Of a stretch of 64,000 nt of DNA, positions 24,415-33,762 are shown piece after piece. The notes under the pieces were generated by a model, which saw nothing but the letters and a program-made list of their open reading frames with translations, was not told the DNA's origin and searched no databases. How positions within the stretch are numbered: the stretch's first letter is position 1; each line of letters opens with the position of its first letter. Where the stretch lies: positions 22,652-86,651 of the forward strand of contig NZ_JAKSXN010000017.1 in the NCBI RefSeq assembly GCF_022427145.1. Direction: 5' to 3'. The position numbers were made by a program, and so were the translations under genes. The stretch comes from Paenibacillus timonensis. Its GTDB lineage: Bacteria; Bacillota; Bacilli; Paenibacillales; Paenibacillaceae.

Positions 24415-25887
24415 TTGCTCATCCAGGAAAGCCTGTATCCTTCGATCAATGAAAATATCGCGTTGATCCAACGAATATTTCCCGGGGATTCCACCATCAA
24501 GTTCCGCAAATTCCAGCATCCCTCAGTGAAGTCCTTTTCGGGCTGTCTGATTCACATTGAAGGCATGGTTAGCACCGAGACGTTAAGCAATTACATTCTC
24601 AGACCCATTTTAAGGTTCCAGATAACCGAGGAAACCCACGAAATTCCTTATATGCAGCTGTTGATGGAGGGAATCATCGAGGTCAGCGAACTTCGTTTAC
24701 TGGACGATTTGGATGGAATCTTGAACGAGCTCTTGTACGGGAACACGGTTTTGCTGCTTGAGGGGGATGCACAGGCCCTGATCGTTGGGACACAAGGGTG
24801 GCAAAGCCGGTCCGTGTCGGAACCGGGAACGGAAAAGTCTGTGCTTGGTCCGAGGGAAGGTTTCACCGAATCGCTGATCATCAATTTGTCGCTCATCCGG
24901 CGAAGGGTGAAGAGCCCGGATTTAAAATTCGAATTCCTGGATATCGGGAAAACGACGAACACGACGGTTTGCCTTTGTTATGTGGAAGGTGCCGTCTCCC
25001 GCAAGATCTTGCAGGACCTCACCCAACGTTTGGAACGTTTGGAGATTGATGCCTTGTTAGATTCCGGGCAGCTGCAGGAAATGATTCGCGATCATACCTT
25101 GACGCCGTTCGAAACGGTGGGCAATACGGAACGTCCCGACGCCCTGGCCGGCAAAATTTTGGAGGGACGCATTGCGTTGTTGGTGGACGGAAGCCCGTTT
25201 GTGCTGACGGTTCCTTTTTTATTCGTGGAATATTTTCAGGTGAGCGAGGACTATTACAGCAATTACCTTTTTGGTTCGTTCAACCGGATCATGCGATTTC
25301 TCGGCGAATATTTGGCCGTTCCGGCGATCTACGTCTCTTTGGTCACCTACAACCAGGAAATGATGCCTACCCCGCTGTTGCTGAGCATATCCGCGGCAAG
25401 GCAATCCGTGCCTTTGCCAACGGTGGCGGAATGTTTTGTCATGTTAATCGTCTTTGAGATTCTGCGGGAGGCGGGAACCCGAATTCCCAATTCGATCGGC
25501 CAGGCGGTAAGCATTGTGGGCGCATTGGTATTGGGTCAAGCCGCGGTCGATGCGAGGGTCGTGAGCGCTCCCATGGTCATCGTCGTTGGGATTACCGGTA
25601 TTACGACGCTGCTTAACGTCAAGATGAAGGCAGCCTCGATCACCACCCGGTTCATTCTGCTGGTGTTGTCCTCGTTTATGGGCCTTTACGGCTATATGTT
25701 CGGAATGATCGGATTGGTCATTCATTTGATGAGCCTGCGAAGCTTCGGGGTGCCTTACATGCTTACGGTAGGTTCTTTCAAGGAGTCCGACATCAGGGAT
25801 ACGGTGATCCGGCTTCCTTGGTGGGGCGTAAAGGTCGGAGCTCCCCTGGCGCAGGCCAAACGGCGGATCCGGAAAGTCAGGAGGTAA
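24415..25887 (+). CDS. Spore germination receptor subunit A (GerAA/GerKA family)
   Basis: This 490-residue protein is the A subunit of a GerA-type nutrient receptor: an N-terminal cytosolic domain (about 1-250), then membrane helices with LAVPAIYVSLVTYNQEMMPTPLLLSI, the PLPTVAECFVMLIVFEILREAGTRIP motif and GQAAVDARVVSAPMVIVVGITGI. It sits in the spore inner membrane with the B and C subunits. TTG 24415 is preferred because AGGAGG lies 7 nt upstream. It is followed by gerXC, a small gene and a frameshifted gerXB. Confidence 0.95.
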   Translation: MLIQESLYPSINENIALIQRIFPGDSTIKFRKFQHPSVKSFSGCLIHIEGMVSTETLSNYILRPILRFQITEETHEIPYMQLLMEGIIEVSELRLLDDLDGILNELLYGNTVLLLEGDAQALIVGTQGWQSRSVSEPGTEKSVLGPREGFTESLIINLSLIRRRVKSPDLKFEFLDIGKTTNTTVCLCYVEGAVSRKILQDLTQRLERLEIDALLDSGQLQEMIRDHTLTPFETVGNTERPDALAGKILEGRIALLVDGSPFVLTVPFLFVEYFQVSEDYYSNYLFGSFNRIMRFLGEYLAVPAIYVSLVTYNQEMMPTPLLLSISAARQSVPLPTVAECFVMLIVFEILREAGTRIPNSIGQAVSIVGALVLGQAAVDARVVSAPMVIVVGITGITTLLNVKMKAASITTRFILLVLSSFMGLYGYMFGMIGLVIHLMSLRSFGVPYMLTVGSFKESDIRDTVIRLPWWGVKVGAPLAQAKRRIRKVRR

Positions 25888-25893
25888 CGCCAG

Positions 25894-27060
25894 ATGACGA
25901 AGAGAGCACGCGTAAAACGGTTGGCCGCTATGCTGTGCAGCCTCACGGTCTTCACGTTATCCGGTTGCTGGAATTATCGGGAAGTCGATAAAATGACGAC
26001 CGTCGCCGGGATTGCCATCGATAAAGGCGAAGACGGCCAAATCAAGCTGACCGTCGAGATGGTCGACGGCTCAGGGGGGCAGGACGCAATGAGCGTCGGT
26101 TCGAGCCGGATCAGTTTATCCGGAAAGACGATGTTCGACATTGTACGTAGAATGATTACGGAGTCCGGCAACCGATTATATTGGGCCCATGCCAAGTCGA
26201 TCATTTTAAGCGAGGAGATCGCAAGGGATGGAGCAGCGAAAATTATCGACTGGTACGTTAGGGATTCGGAGACGCGGGCGGATATCCATATTCTGGTGTC
26301 CGGAGAGGAAACGGCTGAGGAGGTGCTTTCTAGCGATGGTAATTCGGGCGAACCGCTTTCCTACAAGATCGACGATATCTTGAAAAATGAAAATAGCGTA
26401 TCTAACTCCCCCGTGATCGAGATCTTTGATTTCGCCGATACGATCAATACCCCCGGCATCAGCAGCTTATTGCCGATGGTTTACTCTTCGGAAAATAAGG
26501 AGGCCAAGACGGCTTCGATCCGCGGATCGGCCGTTTTCGATATCGACAGGATGTTGGGAAGGATAGATGCCCCAAAAACCAAGTTCGTATTGTTTTTACG
26601 GGACGAAATCAAAGGGGGAATCCTGACCCTGGGCGGGTATAACCAGCCGCCGGGGATTTCTTTGGAGATTTTTAAGAACAAAACCAAAGTGGAACCGGTG
26701 CTAGTGGACGGTCAGGTCGAAATCCGGGTGAAGACACATACGGTTACGGCGGTTGACGAAGTGCAAGAAAATGTCGACTACTATACGGCTAAGGGACGAG
26801 CGGAAATCGAGAGGATGGCAGAAGACATGTTGGTTAAAGGAATGGAAAACGCGATCGAAATTGCACAAAAGCGGTATAAACAGGATATCTTCGGCTTCGG
26901 CGACCGGATTCATAAAAAGATGCCGAAGGCATGGAAGTCGCTTGAACCGGATTGGGACGAGGAATTTTCCAGGTTAAAGGTATCGGTGCAAGCCAAGGTT
27001 GAAATCAAGAGAACGGCGTCGACCAAAAAGCCGATCAAGACGGAGGAAGAGGAGTCGTGA
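25894..27060 (+). CDS. Spore germination receptor lipoprotein subunit (Ger(x)C)
   Basis: The 388-residue product has a signal peptide with lipobox LSGCW and the Ger(x)C family start WNYREVDKMTTVAGIAIDKG. It continues with the SGKTMFDIVRRMITESGNRLYWAHAK region and the ADIHILVSG stretch, ending in the conserved MPKAWKSLEPDWDEEFSRLKVSV segment. It is the outward-facing lipoprotein of the germinant receptor. AGGAGG lies 9 nt before the ATG. It overlaps the next gene by GTGA. Confidence 0.95.
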   Translation: MTKRARVKRLAAMLCSLTVFTLSGCWNYREVDKMTTVAGIAIDKGEDGQIKLTVEMVDGSGGQDAMSVGSSRISLSGKTMFDIVRRMITESGNRLYWAHAKSIILSEEIARDGAAKIIDWYVRDSETRADIHILVSGEETAEEVLSSDGNSGEPLSYKIDDILKNENSVSNSPVIEIFDFADTINTPGISSLLPMVYSSENKEAKTASIRGSAVFDIDRMLGRIDAPKTKFVLFLRDEIKGGILTLGGYNQPPGISLEIFKNKTKVEPVLVDGQVEIRVKTHTVTAVDEVQENVDYYTAKGRAEIERMAEDMLVKGMENAIEIAQKRYKQDIFGFGDRIHKKMPKAWKSLEPDWDEEFSRLKVSVQAKVEIKRTASTKKPIKTEEEES

Positions 27061-27266
27061 TCCTGCTTACGATCATGGCATATGCACTCATCGTGTTGCT
27101 GGATCAAGTCCAAACGTACAAAAACGGATATAAAAAGGACTTTGCGATCAGCAGCGCAATGGGACTGCTGTCTTTCGCGGCGGCTCTGGCGCTGGCCGGA
27201 GGCGCTACGCTGCCGAGTCCGACGCAGGGGATCGAACAACTGGTGGGGATGTTATTCAGTCCATAA
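27057..27266 (+). CDS. Small hydrophobic protein in the ger operon
   Basis: The 69-residue protein starts at GTG 27057, inside the gerXC stop (GTGA), so translation is coupled. It has two hydrophobic segments (MILLTIMAYALIVLLDQ and SSAMGLLSFAAALALAGGAT), suggesting a membrane protein. Short D-type subunits occur in some ger operons of Bacillus; this may be the equivalent, though sequence identity to them is not evident. It lies 19 bp before the gerXB start. Confidence 0.7.
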   Translation: MILLTIMAYALIVLLDQVQTYKNGYKKDFAISSAMGLLSFAAALALAGGATLPSPTQGIEQLVGMLFSP

Positions 27267-27285
27267 CCCGGGAGGTGAATTCGCA

Positions 27286-28381
27286 ATGAACAAGGAAATG
27301 GTTACCGGCGGCGAAGCCAGAACGATCTTGATCCTGTTCATCATGGGCAGTACGATGATCCTGGGGGCGGCAGGGCAGGCCCAAAACGACTCCTGGATCG
27401 CCATCCTGATCGACATTTTCCTGGCTATTCCGGTCGCTTTGATTTCCGCCAGACTGTTAACGCTTTATCCTGGGCAAAACTTGTTCGACATTTGCCAGAA
27501 CGTGTTCGGCAAAGCTTTGGGGAAAGTGTTCGTCCTGCTGTATGTTTGGTATGCCGTTCATTTGGCTGCCCTAGTGCTTAGAAATTATGGGGAGTTCATG
27601 ACTTCCGAAGCGATGCCGGAAACGCCGATGCTCGTGCCGATGCTTCGTGGCCTTGCTCAGCGTAATCGCTGTGCTGAACGGCATTGAAACGTTGGGGCGG
27701 AGCGTGCGGCTGCTTTTTAACCTTTGCATGGTGACGATTTTGATCGTGTTGTTCCTCACCATCGGAAGGATGGAGTTCGATAATATCCTTCCGATATTGG
27801 ATCGCGGCTGGCGTCCGGTTTGGGAAGGGGCCTTCTCCGCCTTTTCGTTTCCGTTTGCCGAATCCTTTTTGTTAACCGCCATTTTGGGCGGCGTGAGGGA
27901 TAGCAAATCGTTCGTTCGTATTTTCCTATTCGGGTTATTGATCGGCGGAGGTTTGATTCTGTTCATTTCGTTCCGCAACATCTTCGTCTTGGGGACGTAT
28001 ACGATGAGCAACGTGTATTTCCCCTCCTATGCGGCCGTGGGCCGGATTAATGTCGGGGATTTTATACAGCGCATCGAAGGTACGGTAGCCATCGTCTTCG
28101 TGATTTGCGTGTTCGTGAAGTTCAGCGTATGCTTGTTGGCTGCAAGCCAAGGCATCGCGAAGTTGTTTCGTCTGAACAGTTATCGCAGCGTGGTCCTTCA
28201 AACGGGTCTTCTGACCACGTATTTGGCCTACTCGCTGTTCGACAATATTATGGACATGGAGTTTTTCGCTATAGAAATATACCATTTCTACGCGTTTCCA
28301 TTCCAGGTCGTGTTCCCCGTGCTTTTGCTGCTGGTTGCCGAAATCAAGGTGCGCTTGGCCCGCCGGGCGAGGTCCGGATAA
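27286..28381 (+). pseudogene. Spore germination permease subunit B, frameshifted
   Basis: Two frames together give a complete GerAB/GerXB permease. Frame one starts at ATG 27286 (after GGAGGTGAATTCGCA) and runs through IDIFLAIPVALISARLL to MPETPMLVPML. The match continues in another frame with VALLSVIAVLNGIETLGRSV through VFPVLLLLVAEIKVRLARR. The reading shifts at 27641-27650 (cttCgtgg); deleting the C at 27646 restores 364 codons, the normal family length. Either the gene is inactive or the assembly has an extra base. Its neighbours gerXA and gerXC are intact, so the receptor may be non-functional. Confidence 0.88.
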
Positions 28382-28454
28382 TGGCTTCGGTTTACAAGGG
28401 ATACCGAATTGACATATCATGAGGCTATATCATACATACGGAAGGAATGTGGAG

Positions 28455-29150
28455 ATGGAGAGAAAGACAGTCGATCTTCCTAGGCCGGAAGCGATGATTT
28501 TTGACATGGACGGGACGTTGTTCAAAACGGAAACCTTGCTGGTTCCGGTGTTTCATAAAGTATTTGACCGGCTGCGGGAAGAGGGGCTTTATTCCGGGGA
28601 GACGCCGCCGGAAGAGTTGATCTTAAGCTGCTTGGGGATGCTGCTGCCGGAAATTTGGCGCCGAGTTATTCCGAACCATGGCGAGACCGTGCATCGCCGG
28701 GCCGACGAACTGCTGCTGGAATTCGAGCTGGAAGGGCTGCGGCGGCTGGCTACCGAGCTCTATCCGCAGGTGCCGGAAACACTGCAGGAGCTAACCCAAC
28801 GGGGCGTGCGGCTGTTCGTCGCCAGCAACGGGCTGGAGCATTACGTCAAAGGCGTCGCCGAAGCGCACCGTATTTTCCCGCTGTTCGAAGGCATCTTTAG
28901 CGCCGGGGAGCATCAGACAGCGAGCAAGGTCGATTTGGTCAAGCTGCTCTTGGATCGGCATGGCGTGTCCCGCGCCTGGATGGTCGGCGACCGTTCCTCG
29001 GACGTCGAAGCCGGCAAGCGGAACGGGCTGACGGTGATCGGCTGCGCTTATGCCGGATTCGGCGATGGCGGCGAGCTGGCCGGATCCGACGTGCTGATTG
29101 GCTCTTTTGACGAGCTATTGCCGCTTTACGATCAATCGGAGGAAGCATAA
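28455..29150 (+). CDS. HAD-superfamily phosphatase
   Basis: This 231-residue HAD-like hydrolase has motif I DMDGT (FDMDGTLFKTE, nucleophile and acid aspartates), motif II LFVASNG and motif III/IV WMVGDRSSDVEAGK, with a helical cap between about residues 15 and 90. The order fits phosphoglycolate phosphatase and beta-phosphoglucomutase-like enzymes; no substrate is assigned. ATG 28455 follows GAAGGAATGTGGAG; an in-frame upstream start at 28419 lacks a clear ribosome site. It lies 73 bp after the ger operon, in the same direction. Confidence 0.88.
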   Translation: MERKTVDLPRPEAMIFDMDGTLFKTETLLVPVFHKVFDRLREEGLYSGETPPEELILSCLGMLLPEIWRRVIPNHGETVHRRADELLLEFELEGLRRLATELYPQVPETLQELTQRGVRLFVASNGLEHYVKGVAEAHRIFPLFEGIFSAGEHQTASKVDLVKLLLDRHGVSRAWMVGDRSSDVEAGKRNGLTVIGCAYAGFGDGGELAGSDVLIGSFDELLPLYDQSEEA

Positions 29151-29200
29151 CCCGCAACGATGAGCATAATCGTTTTCTACTAATTACGGAGGTGTTCAAT

Positions 29201-29284
29201 ATGCAAAACATCCAACTTCAATCCATTCGGTCATACGGAATCAATCATCGGTATGCGGCCGTTTGTTGCGGAATGGAACGGTAA
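29201..29284 (+). other. Short ORF with ribosome site, possible gene remnant
   Basis: ATG 29201 is preceded by ACGGAGGTGTTCAAT, a good ribosome site, but the frame closes after 27 codons (ends CCGMER). No similarity is visible. It may be the 5' end of a decayed gene or a leader peptide for the MFS gene 43 bp downstream. Confidence 0.3.
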
Positions 29285-29326
29285 TTCTGAATTGACGCGC
29301 CGCCTGCCCGAAAGGCGGTAAATGTA

Positions 29327-30571
29327 TTGTTTAATGAACAAGCTGCAAAAATATTTTATTTAATGAACTTTATTACTTCATTAGCCGGAAGCACCATATT
29401 TACGACATACAGCATTTATTATGTTACCCAGCTCGGCTTAAGTCCGCTTGAGCTTGTCTTGGTCGGCACGGTGTTGGAACTGACCGTGTTGCTCTTTGAA
29501 GGGATAACCGGCGTGATCGCTGATACTTATAGCCGGAAGCTCTCCGTCGTTATCGGCATGTTCGTCATGGGGGCAGGATTCATTTTTGAAGGAAGCATCA
29601 TTTGGCTGCAAGGTTTTGGCTTGATGGTTCCGGTCGTGCTTTGGGTCATGTTCGCTCAAGTATTGTTTGGCGTAGGCCATACGTTCGTCAGCGGCGCGGA
29701 CAGCGCTTGGATGGTTGATGAGGTGGGGGAGTCGGCTGCCGGGACTGTGTTTTTGCGTGCCAAACGAGTGGCGCTAACGGCGTCCTTGCTGGGGATCGGC
29801 ATTAGCGTTGCTCTTTCCTTAGTATCCCCAAATCTTCCTTACTTGGCTGGAGGATTCATGTATGTTGTGCTCGGATTACTCCTGATTCGCGGGATGAAGG
29901 AGTCGCGTTTTGTAAGGGCGCAAAGCCCGGATCGAACCTCTCATTTCCAAGAAATGGGGCGGACATGGAAAAGTGGGGCAAGGGTGATCGTCCGCAGTCC
30001 GCTCTTGATGGTCATCGTATTTGTCACGCTGTTTAGCGGAGCAGCTTCGGAAGGGTATGACCGTCTCTGGGAAATTCACTTGATCCAAGAGATCGGTTTT
30101 CCGAACGGGATGTTTACCATGGCCGTGTGGTTTGGCCTGATCAGCGCGTCTTCGGTCGTATTGGGCATGCTGGCGGTAGGATTTACGGAGAAAAAACTGG
30201 ACATGAGCCGTGATCGAGCCGTTTCCGCCGCCATGTTCGTGTTGACTTCCATTCGGATCGTTGGCATCCTTTCGCTTGCCTTGGCTACGGACTTCGTATG
30301 GGCGCTCGCGTCTGTACTTGCCGTAAGCGTGGTCGTTACCGTGAGCGAGCCCATCTATGCGACATGGTTAAATATGCATCTTCGCAGCGAGAACCGCGCC
30401 ACAGTGCTGTCAATGGTCAGCCAGTCGGATGCACTTGGCCAGACGGCGGGGGGGCCGGCCGTAGGCTGGATTGGAAGCCGCTTCCGAGTCAGGGCTTCCC
30501 TGCTTGCTGCAACGGTTCTGCTGGTGCCGATTTTAGGCGTGTTCGGACGGATGCTGCGCAAGCGGCAATAA
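29327..30571 (+). CDS. MFS transporter
   Basis: The 414-residue protein has about 12 membrane helices in two halves separated by a loop near residue 200-215 (RFVRAQSPDRTSHFQEMG). Loop 2-3 contains GVIADTYSRKLSVVIG, the MFS signature. The start is TTG 29327 with AAAGGCGG 8 nt upstream; no ATG fits. The overall shape is like the bacterial multidrug or sugar effluxers with an ITGVIADTYSRK signature; the substrate cannot be told. It is followed by a terminator shared with the converging YheC-like gene. Confidence 0.88.
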   Translation: MFNEQAAKIFYLMNFITSLAGSTIFTTYSIYYVTQLGLSPLELVLVGTVLELTVLLFEGITGVIADTYSRKLSVVIGMFVMGAGFIFEGSIIWLQGFGLMVPVVLWVMFAQVLFGVGHTFVSGADSAWMVDEVGESAAGTVFLRAKRVALTASLLGIGISVALSLVSPNLPYLAGGFMYVVLGLLLIRGMKESRFVRAQSPDRTSHFQEMGRTWKSGARVIVRSPLLMVIVFVTLFSGAASEGYDRLWEIHLIQEIGFPNGMFTMAVWFGLISASSVVLGMLAVGFTEKKLDMSRDRAVSAAMFVLTSIRIVGILSLALATDFVWALASVLAVSVVVTVSEPIYATWLNMHLRSENRATVLSMVSQSDALGQTAGGPAVGWIGSRFRVRASLLAATVLLVPILGVFGRMLRKRQ

Positions 30572-30597
30572 CGCTTCGGATGGACTGCATACAATGA

Positions 30598-30640
30598 AAA
30601 GCCGCTTCCCTCCTAATTAGAGGGGGAAGCGGCTTTATGC
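30598..30640 (+). terminator. Strong bidirectional hairpin between MFS and YheC-like genes
   Basis: AAAGCCGCTTCCCTC pairs with GAGGGGGAAGCGGCTTT. On the minus strand the stem includes the last codons and stop of the YheC-like gene. Confidence 0.8.
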
Positions 30641-31722
30641 TTATACAGCCAAAGCGCGTACTCCAGCGGTTTGACGATCGCTGCGCGATACGCTTGCGAA
30701 TCGCCCGATTGATTGAACACCTCGCGGGCGGGCTTGGGATTCACCTCAAGCAAGTAAACCTGGCCGTGGCGGTTGATCGCCAGATCCAACGCCAGTTCGC
30801 ATAGGGCCCCGAAGGTCTCCTCCAGGTAGGTCGCGACCTCCAGGCTGAGCTTCTCTGCCGTCCGGCGCACCTCCTGGCGCCGCTCCTCGTCCGGGATCCA
30901 CTGCTTCAGCAACGTATTCATCGCCACCGCATGACCGCCTCCGTGAAGGTTGGAAGTGACGCTGCGGGGAGGACCGACGCGTCCGGTGCAGCCGGTCATC
31001 TCCCATTTGCCTTGGCCGTTCTTCTGCACAAGCATCCGGTAGTCGTGAACGCGGCCGTTCGGCAGTTTGATCTGGATGCCTTGCTGGGCGATGAAGCGGC
31101 CGCTCCCCTTCCAGCCCAGCAGGAAGGGCCCCAGCCGGGATTTGTGAATCTTCTGGGGAGTAATGATGCTCCGGTTCTGCCGTCTCCCCTGGATTAGGAA
31201 CAGGTCGCCGTTCAGGCGTTCCACCCGTAGGATGCCTCGGCCGCCCGTGCCGTTAATCGGCTTGACGTACACGGCGGAATGCTTTTTAAGCAGGCTCATC
31301 ACGTCGCTGCTGCTATGAAATAACACGGTCTCCGGAAGGTTGGAACGGAATCGCCCTCTGCGGGACAATGTCTCGTATATCGTCCACTTATTGCGCAACG
31401 GGCGGTTGAGAAAGGTCAGATGACTGTAACGCGCACGGAACCGCAGCAGCTGTTCGAACCGCTTGCTGCGCTGAATCCGGCAGCGGTCGAAGATCAAGTC
31501 CGGAAAGCTGCGCCATTTGCGGAACCATTTCTTCCCTTTCGGGTCATACTCGAGCGCAAAAATCTTCTTTTTCTGGTCGAAAACGTCCATCGGGGTGAAC
31601 ACGAAAATGTCCAGACCGATTTTTTGTCCCTCGGTGATCATGCGCTGGTAGATATGCCGTTCCTCCAGCTGCTTCTTGTCATTGAGGTACAAGGTCAGGA
31701 TGCCCAGGACGGGTTGAGACAA
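30613..31722 (-). CDS. YheC/YheD family ATP-grasp protein, paralogue A
   Basis: A 369-residue ATP-grasp protein of the YheC/YheD family, known in B. subtilis as spore-coat-associated proteins. Visible motifs: ILTLYLND at the start, the nucleotide loop KPINGTGGRGILRV and the metal-binding end LALDLAIN..VYLLEVNPKPAR (Asp, Glu, Asn). It is expected to form an amide or thioester-like bond with ATP, though no substrate is known. TTG 31722 has GAAGG 8 nt upstream; an ATG 42 nt earlier lacks a clear site. It overlaps the GNAT gene by 44 bp and is separated from the other four paralogues by repeats. Confidence 0.88.
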   Translation of the reverse strand: MSQPVLGILTLYLNDKKQLEERHIYQRMITEGQKIGLDIFVFTPMDVFDQKKKIFALEYDPKGKKWFRKWRSFPDLIFDRCRIQRSKRFEQLLRFRARYSHLTFLNRPLRNKWTIYETLSRRGRFRSNLPETVLFHSSSDVMSLLKKHSAVYVKPINGTGGRGILRVERLNGDLFLIQGRRQNRSIITPQKIHKSRLGPFLLGWKGSGRFIAQQGIQIKLPNGRVHDYRMLVQKNGQGKWEMTGCTGRVGPPRSVTSNLHGGGHAVAMNTLLKQWIPDEERRQEVRRTAEKLSLEVATYLEETFGALCELALDLAINRHGQVYLLEVNPKPAREVFNQSGDSQAYRAAIVKPLEYALWLYKHKAASPSN

Positions 31723-32233
31723 CCATATCACCTTCTTTGTTGTTATAGGCGGCCGATTCGGCATGCTCCGGGGAGACTGGCCGTGTCTCCAACAGGAGCA
31801 GCGTTTGTCCGTTCGGGCCCCGGGTCAGGCCCGAGGCGTACAACCCCGCGCGAAAGCACAGGCGCAGGCTCTGGACATGACTGAGCGCAACCCGGCAGCT
31901 TAGCTGCTTTAGCCGGGTCAGCTGGGCTTGGAGCAGCTTCGCCCCGATCCCGCGGCCGCGGTACAGCGGATGCACGACGACCACGCAAAGGGTGCGGCCG
32001 TAATCCGCGGCGCAAGAAACGCCGGCCAACCGTTCCCCGTCCTCCGCCCGAATTCGGGCGACGAGCAGGGAGCAGCCAGGGCGGTCAAGATCGCTTGGCG
32101 TCAACCGGAGCAGGGCACGGAGGACGGCGGGCGAGACGCGGCCGGCCCCGTATTTTCGCACGAAAGCCAGGATTTCGCTGTGCTGCAGCTCCCAAGGGAC
32201 TCCGGTTTCCTGGGTTACCGCTCTAATCTCCAT
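31679..32233 (-). CDS. GNAT family N-acetyltransferase
   Basis: The 184-residue protein carries the GNAT core: VVVVHPLYRGRGIGAKLLQAQL, the acetyl-CoA loop (R/Q-x-x-G-x-G), followed by an LSHVQSLRLCFRAGLY segment. The preceding beta strands (LVARIRAEDGERLAGVSC) fit the fold. The acceptor is unknown. ATG 32233 has GAGGAGGG 8 nt upstream. It overlaps paralogue A of the ATP-grasp array and shares its transcript, so it may modify the same target or belong to the spore-coat set. Confidence 0.85.
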   Translation of the reverse strand: MEIRAVTQETGVPWELQHSEILAFVRKYGAGRVSPAVLRALLRLTPSDLDRPGCSLLVARIRAEDGERLAGVSCAADYGRTLCVVVVHPLYRGRGIGAKLLQAQLTRLKQLSCRVALSHVQSLRLCFRAGLYASGLTRGPNGQTLLLLETRPVSPEHAESAAYNNKEGDMVVSTRPGHPDLVPQ

Positions 32234-32253
32234 CACTACCGCCCTCCTCTATA

Positions 32254-32427
32254 GGTAGTTCAAAAAGTCATCTTTGGATCACGAAGCAGTTCAGTGAGGC
32301 TGATTCGGCGTCGAATCTTGAATTCAGTCGGGTCTTCCGTTGCTCACGTACCCAAAACGTACGCTGCGCTACTCAGACCCTAACTTCATCCAACCTTCTC
32401 GGTGCGCCCAACCTAACTTTTTGAACC
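32254..32427 (+). repeat. MITE-like repeat, copy 1
   Basis: It starts GTAGTTCAAAAAGTC and ends AACTTTTTGAACC, giving terminal inverted repeats of about 11 bp. The middle holds GGGTCT...AGACCC around a CGTAC/GTACG hairpin. It is almost identical to copy 2, which lies 14 bp further on. No ORF of note. Confidence 0.75.
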
Positions 32428-32441
32428 TTGATTGTAACGGT

Positions 32442-32623
32442 GGTTCAAAAAGTCATCTTTGGATCACGAAGCAGTTCAGTGAGGCTGATTCGGCGTCGAA
32501 TCTTGAATTCAGCCGGGCCTTCCGTTGCTCACGTACCCAAAACGTACGCTGCGCTACTCAGACCCTAGCTTCATCCAACCTTCTCGGTGCGCATTAATCC
32601 GACATTAACCCGACATTTTGAAC
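32442..32623 (+). repeat. MITE-like repeat, copy 2
   Basis: It is a direct tandem of copy 1 with about 3 differences over 150 bp, starting GGTTCAAAAAGTC and ending ACATTTTGAACT. Between the GNAT gene (32233) and paralogue B (32638) there is nothing but these two elements. Confidence 0.75.
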
Positions 32624-32637
32624 TTTCGTTTCAACGT

Positions 32638-33762
32638 TCATGCTTTGAATTTCGGCTGACGGGACAAATACTGGCTGTATTGAAAAATCCGCTCCAACGA
32701 TTTCTTGCGGATATGCGGTTCGTCGAATTTCATGGGCTTGGCGTTCGCTTCAAAAAACCACAACCGACCGTCGGTGTCCACCCCCAGATCCATGGACATT
32801 TCCCCGAGCAGGAAGCCGGATTCCTTCTCGATCTGCTTGGCGATCAGGAGCGCGCTCGATTTGATCCGGCTTAGGAGGAGCGCCGTCATGTCAGGACCGA
32901 ACGCCGGAAGAAGCATCTTCTCCGGATCCTCGATGCTGCCGCCTTGGGGGACATGGGTCGTGATCCGTTTCGGCCCGGCCAGGCGGGCACCGACCCCGGT
33001 CACCATCCAGATGCCTTTGCCGTTTTTTTGCACGAGCACGCGCATATCGAAGTGGCGGCCCCGAAAGGGCGTCAGTTCGATGCTCTCCTGCATGATGTAC
33101 GGCGTGTCGCCCGCCTCTTTCTTGATTCTTTTCCATAATAAAGGCAGTTTGGCGGTCTTATAAACGACGTTTCGGCGCCGCTTTCCTTGGATCGTCAGGC
33201 GGTACGGCTTGATATCGTTCGCGTCCAGCCGCAGCAGCATGATCCCCTTGCCGGCTTTGCCGCTTTCCGGTTTGAGGTACAGGCTGCCGAACTTCTCCAG
33301 CATCGCGGCCAGCGTTTTCGGCCCCAGCATTTTTTTCGTGTCCGGCACGAGCGTTTTGGTTGCCCGGCTTTTCTTCAGCCATTCGAACAAGCGCCGTTTG
33401 TTGAAGAAAAACGGATTAAAGAGATGAATCGACTCGTGCTCGATCACCTCGTCGATTTTACGGCGCACTTCCGGTTTCTTCTCATCCTCCCGCTGCGGAA
33501 TGCGGTTGTACACGACGTCGGGCAAGGGGAACCAATGCTTCTTCCACGTTTTATCCTCCGGATGGAACAGGTATCCCTGAATGCGTTTGGCGCTGAGTTT
33601 CAAATCCTTGGCGGTCACGACATACACCGGATAATCCAACTCCTGTCCGGTTTTGACGAGATCCCTGAAGTTGTTGCGGTTTCCGCGGAACAGCCGGTCG
33701 TTGTCATCCACCGTCAGCACGGCGACGACCGGCTTCTTCTCGCTCAAGAGCGGATTGCTCAT
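32638..33762 (-). CDS. YheC/YheD family ATP-grasp protein, paralogue B
   Basis: A 374-residue YheC-type ATP-grasp protein: N-terminal VVAVLTVDDNDRLF, nucleotide loop KPESGKAGKGIMLL, and end motif GEMSMDLGVDTDGRLWFFEANAKP. ATG 33762 follows GGAGGAGGG by 7 nt and overlaps the stop of paralogue C (ATGA), showing coupling. It is the last gene of the four-gene minus-strand array (E, D, C, B). Residues after VLVQKNGKGIWMVTGVGARLAG match the ATP-grasp core of the other paralogues. Substrate unknown. Confidence 0.92.
   Translation of the reverse strand: MSNPLLSEKKPVVAVLTVDDNDRLFRGNRNNFRDLVKTGQELDYPVYVVTAKDLKLSAKRIQGYLFHPEDKTWKKHWFPLPDVVYNRIPQREDEKKPEVRRKIDEVIEHESIHLFNPFFFNKRRLFEWLKKSRATKTLVPDTKKMLGPKTLAAMLEKFGSLYLKPESGKAGKGIMLLRLDANDIKPYRLTIQGKRRRNVVYKTAKLPLLWKRIKKEAGDTPYIMQESIELTPFRGRHFDMRVLVQKNGKGIWMVTGVGARLAGPKRITTHVPQGGSIEDPEKMLLPAFGPDMTALLLSRIKSSALLIAKQIEKESGFLLGEMSMDLGVDTDGRLWFFEANAKPMKFDEPHIRKKSLERIFQYSQYLSRQPKFKA

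Noticed and set aside
29201..29284. 27-codon ORF before the MFS gene as a real gene
   Set aside because: It has a good ribosome site but no recognisable product. Kept only as a low-confidence feature.
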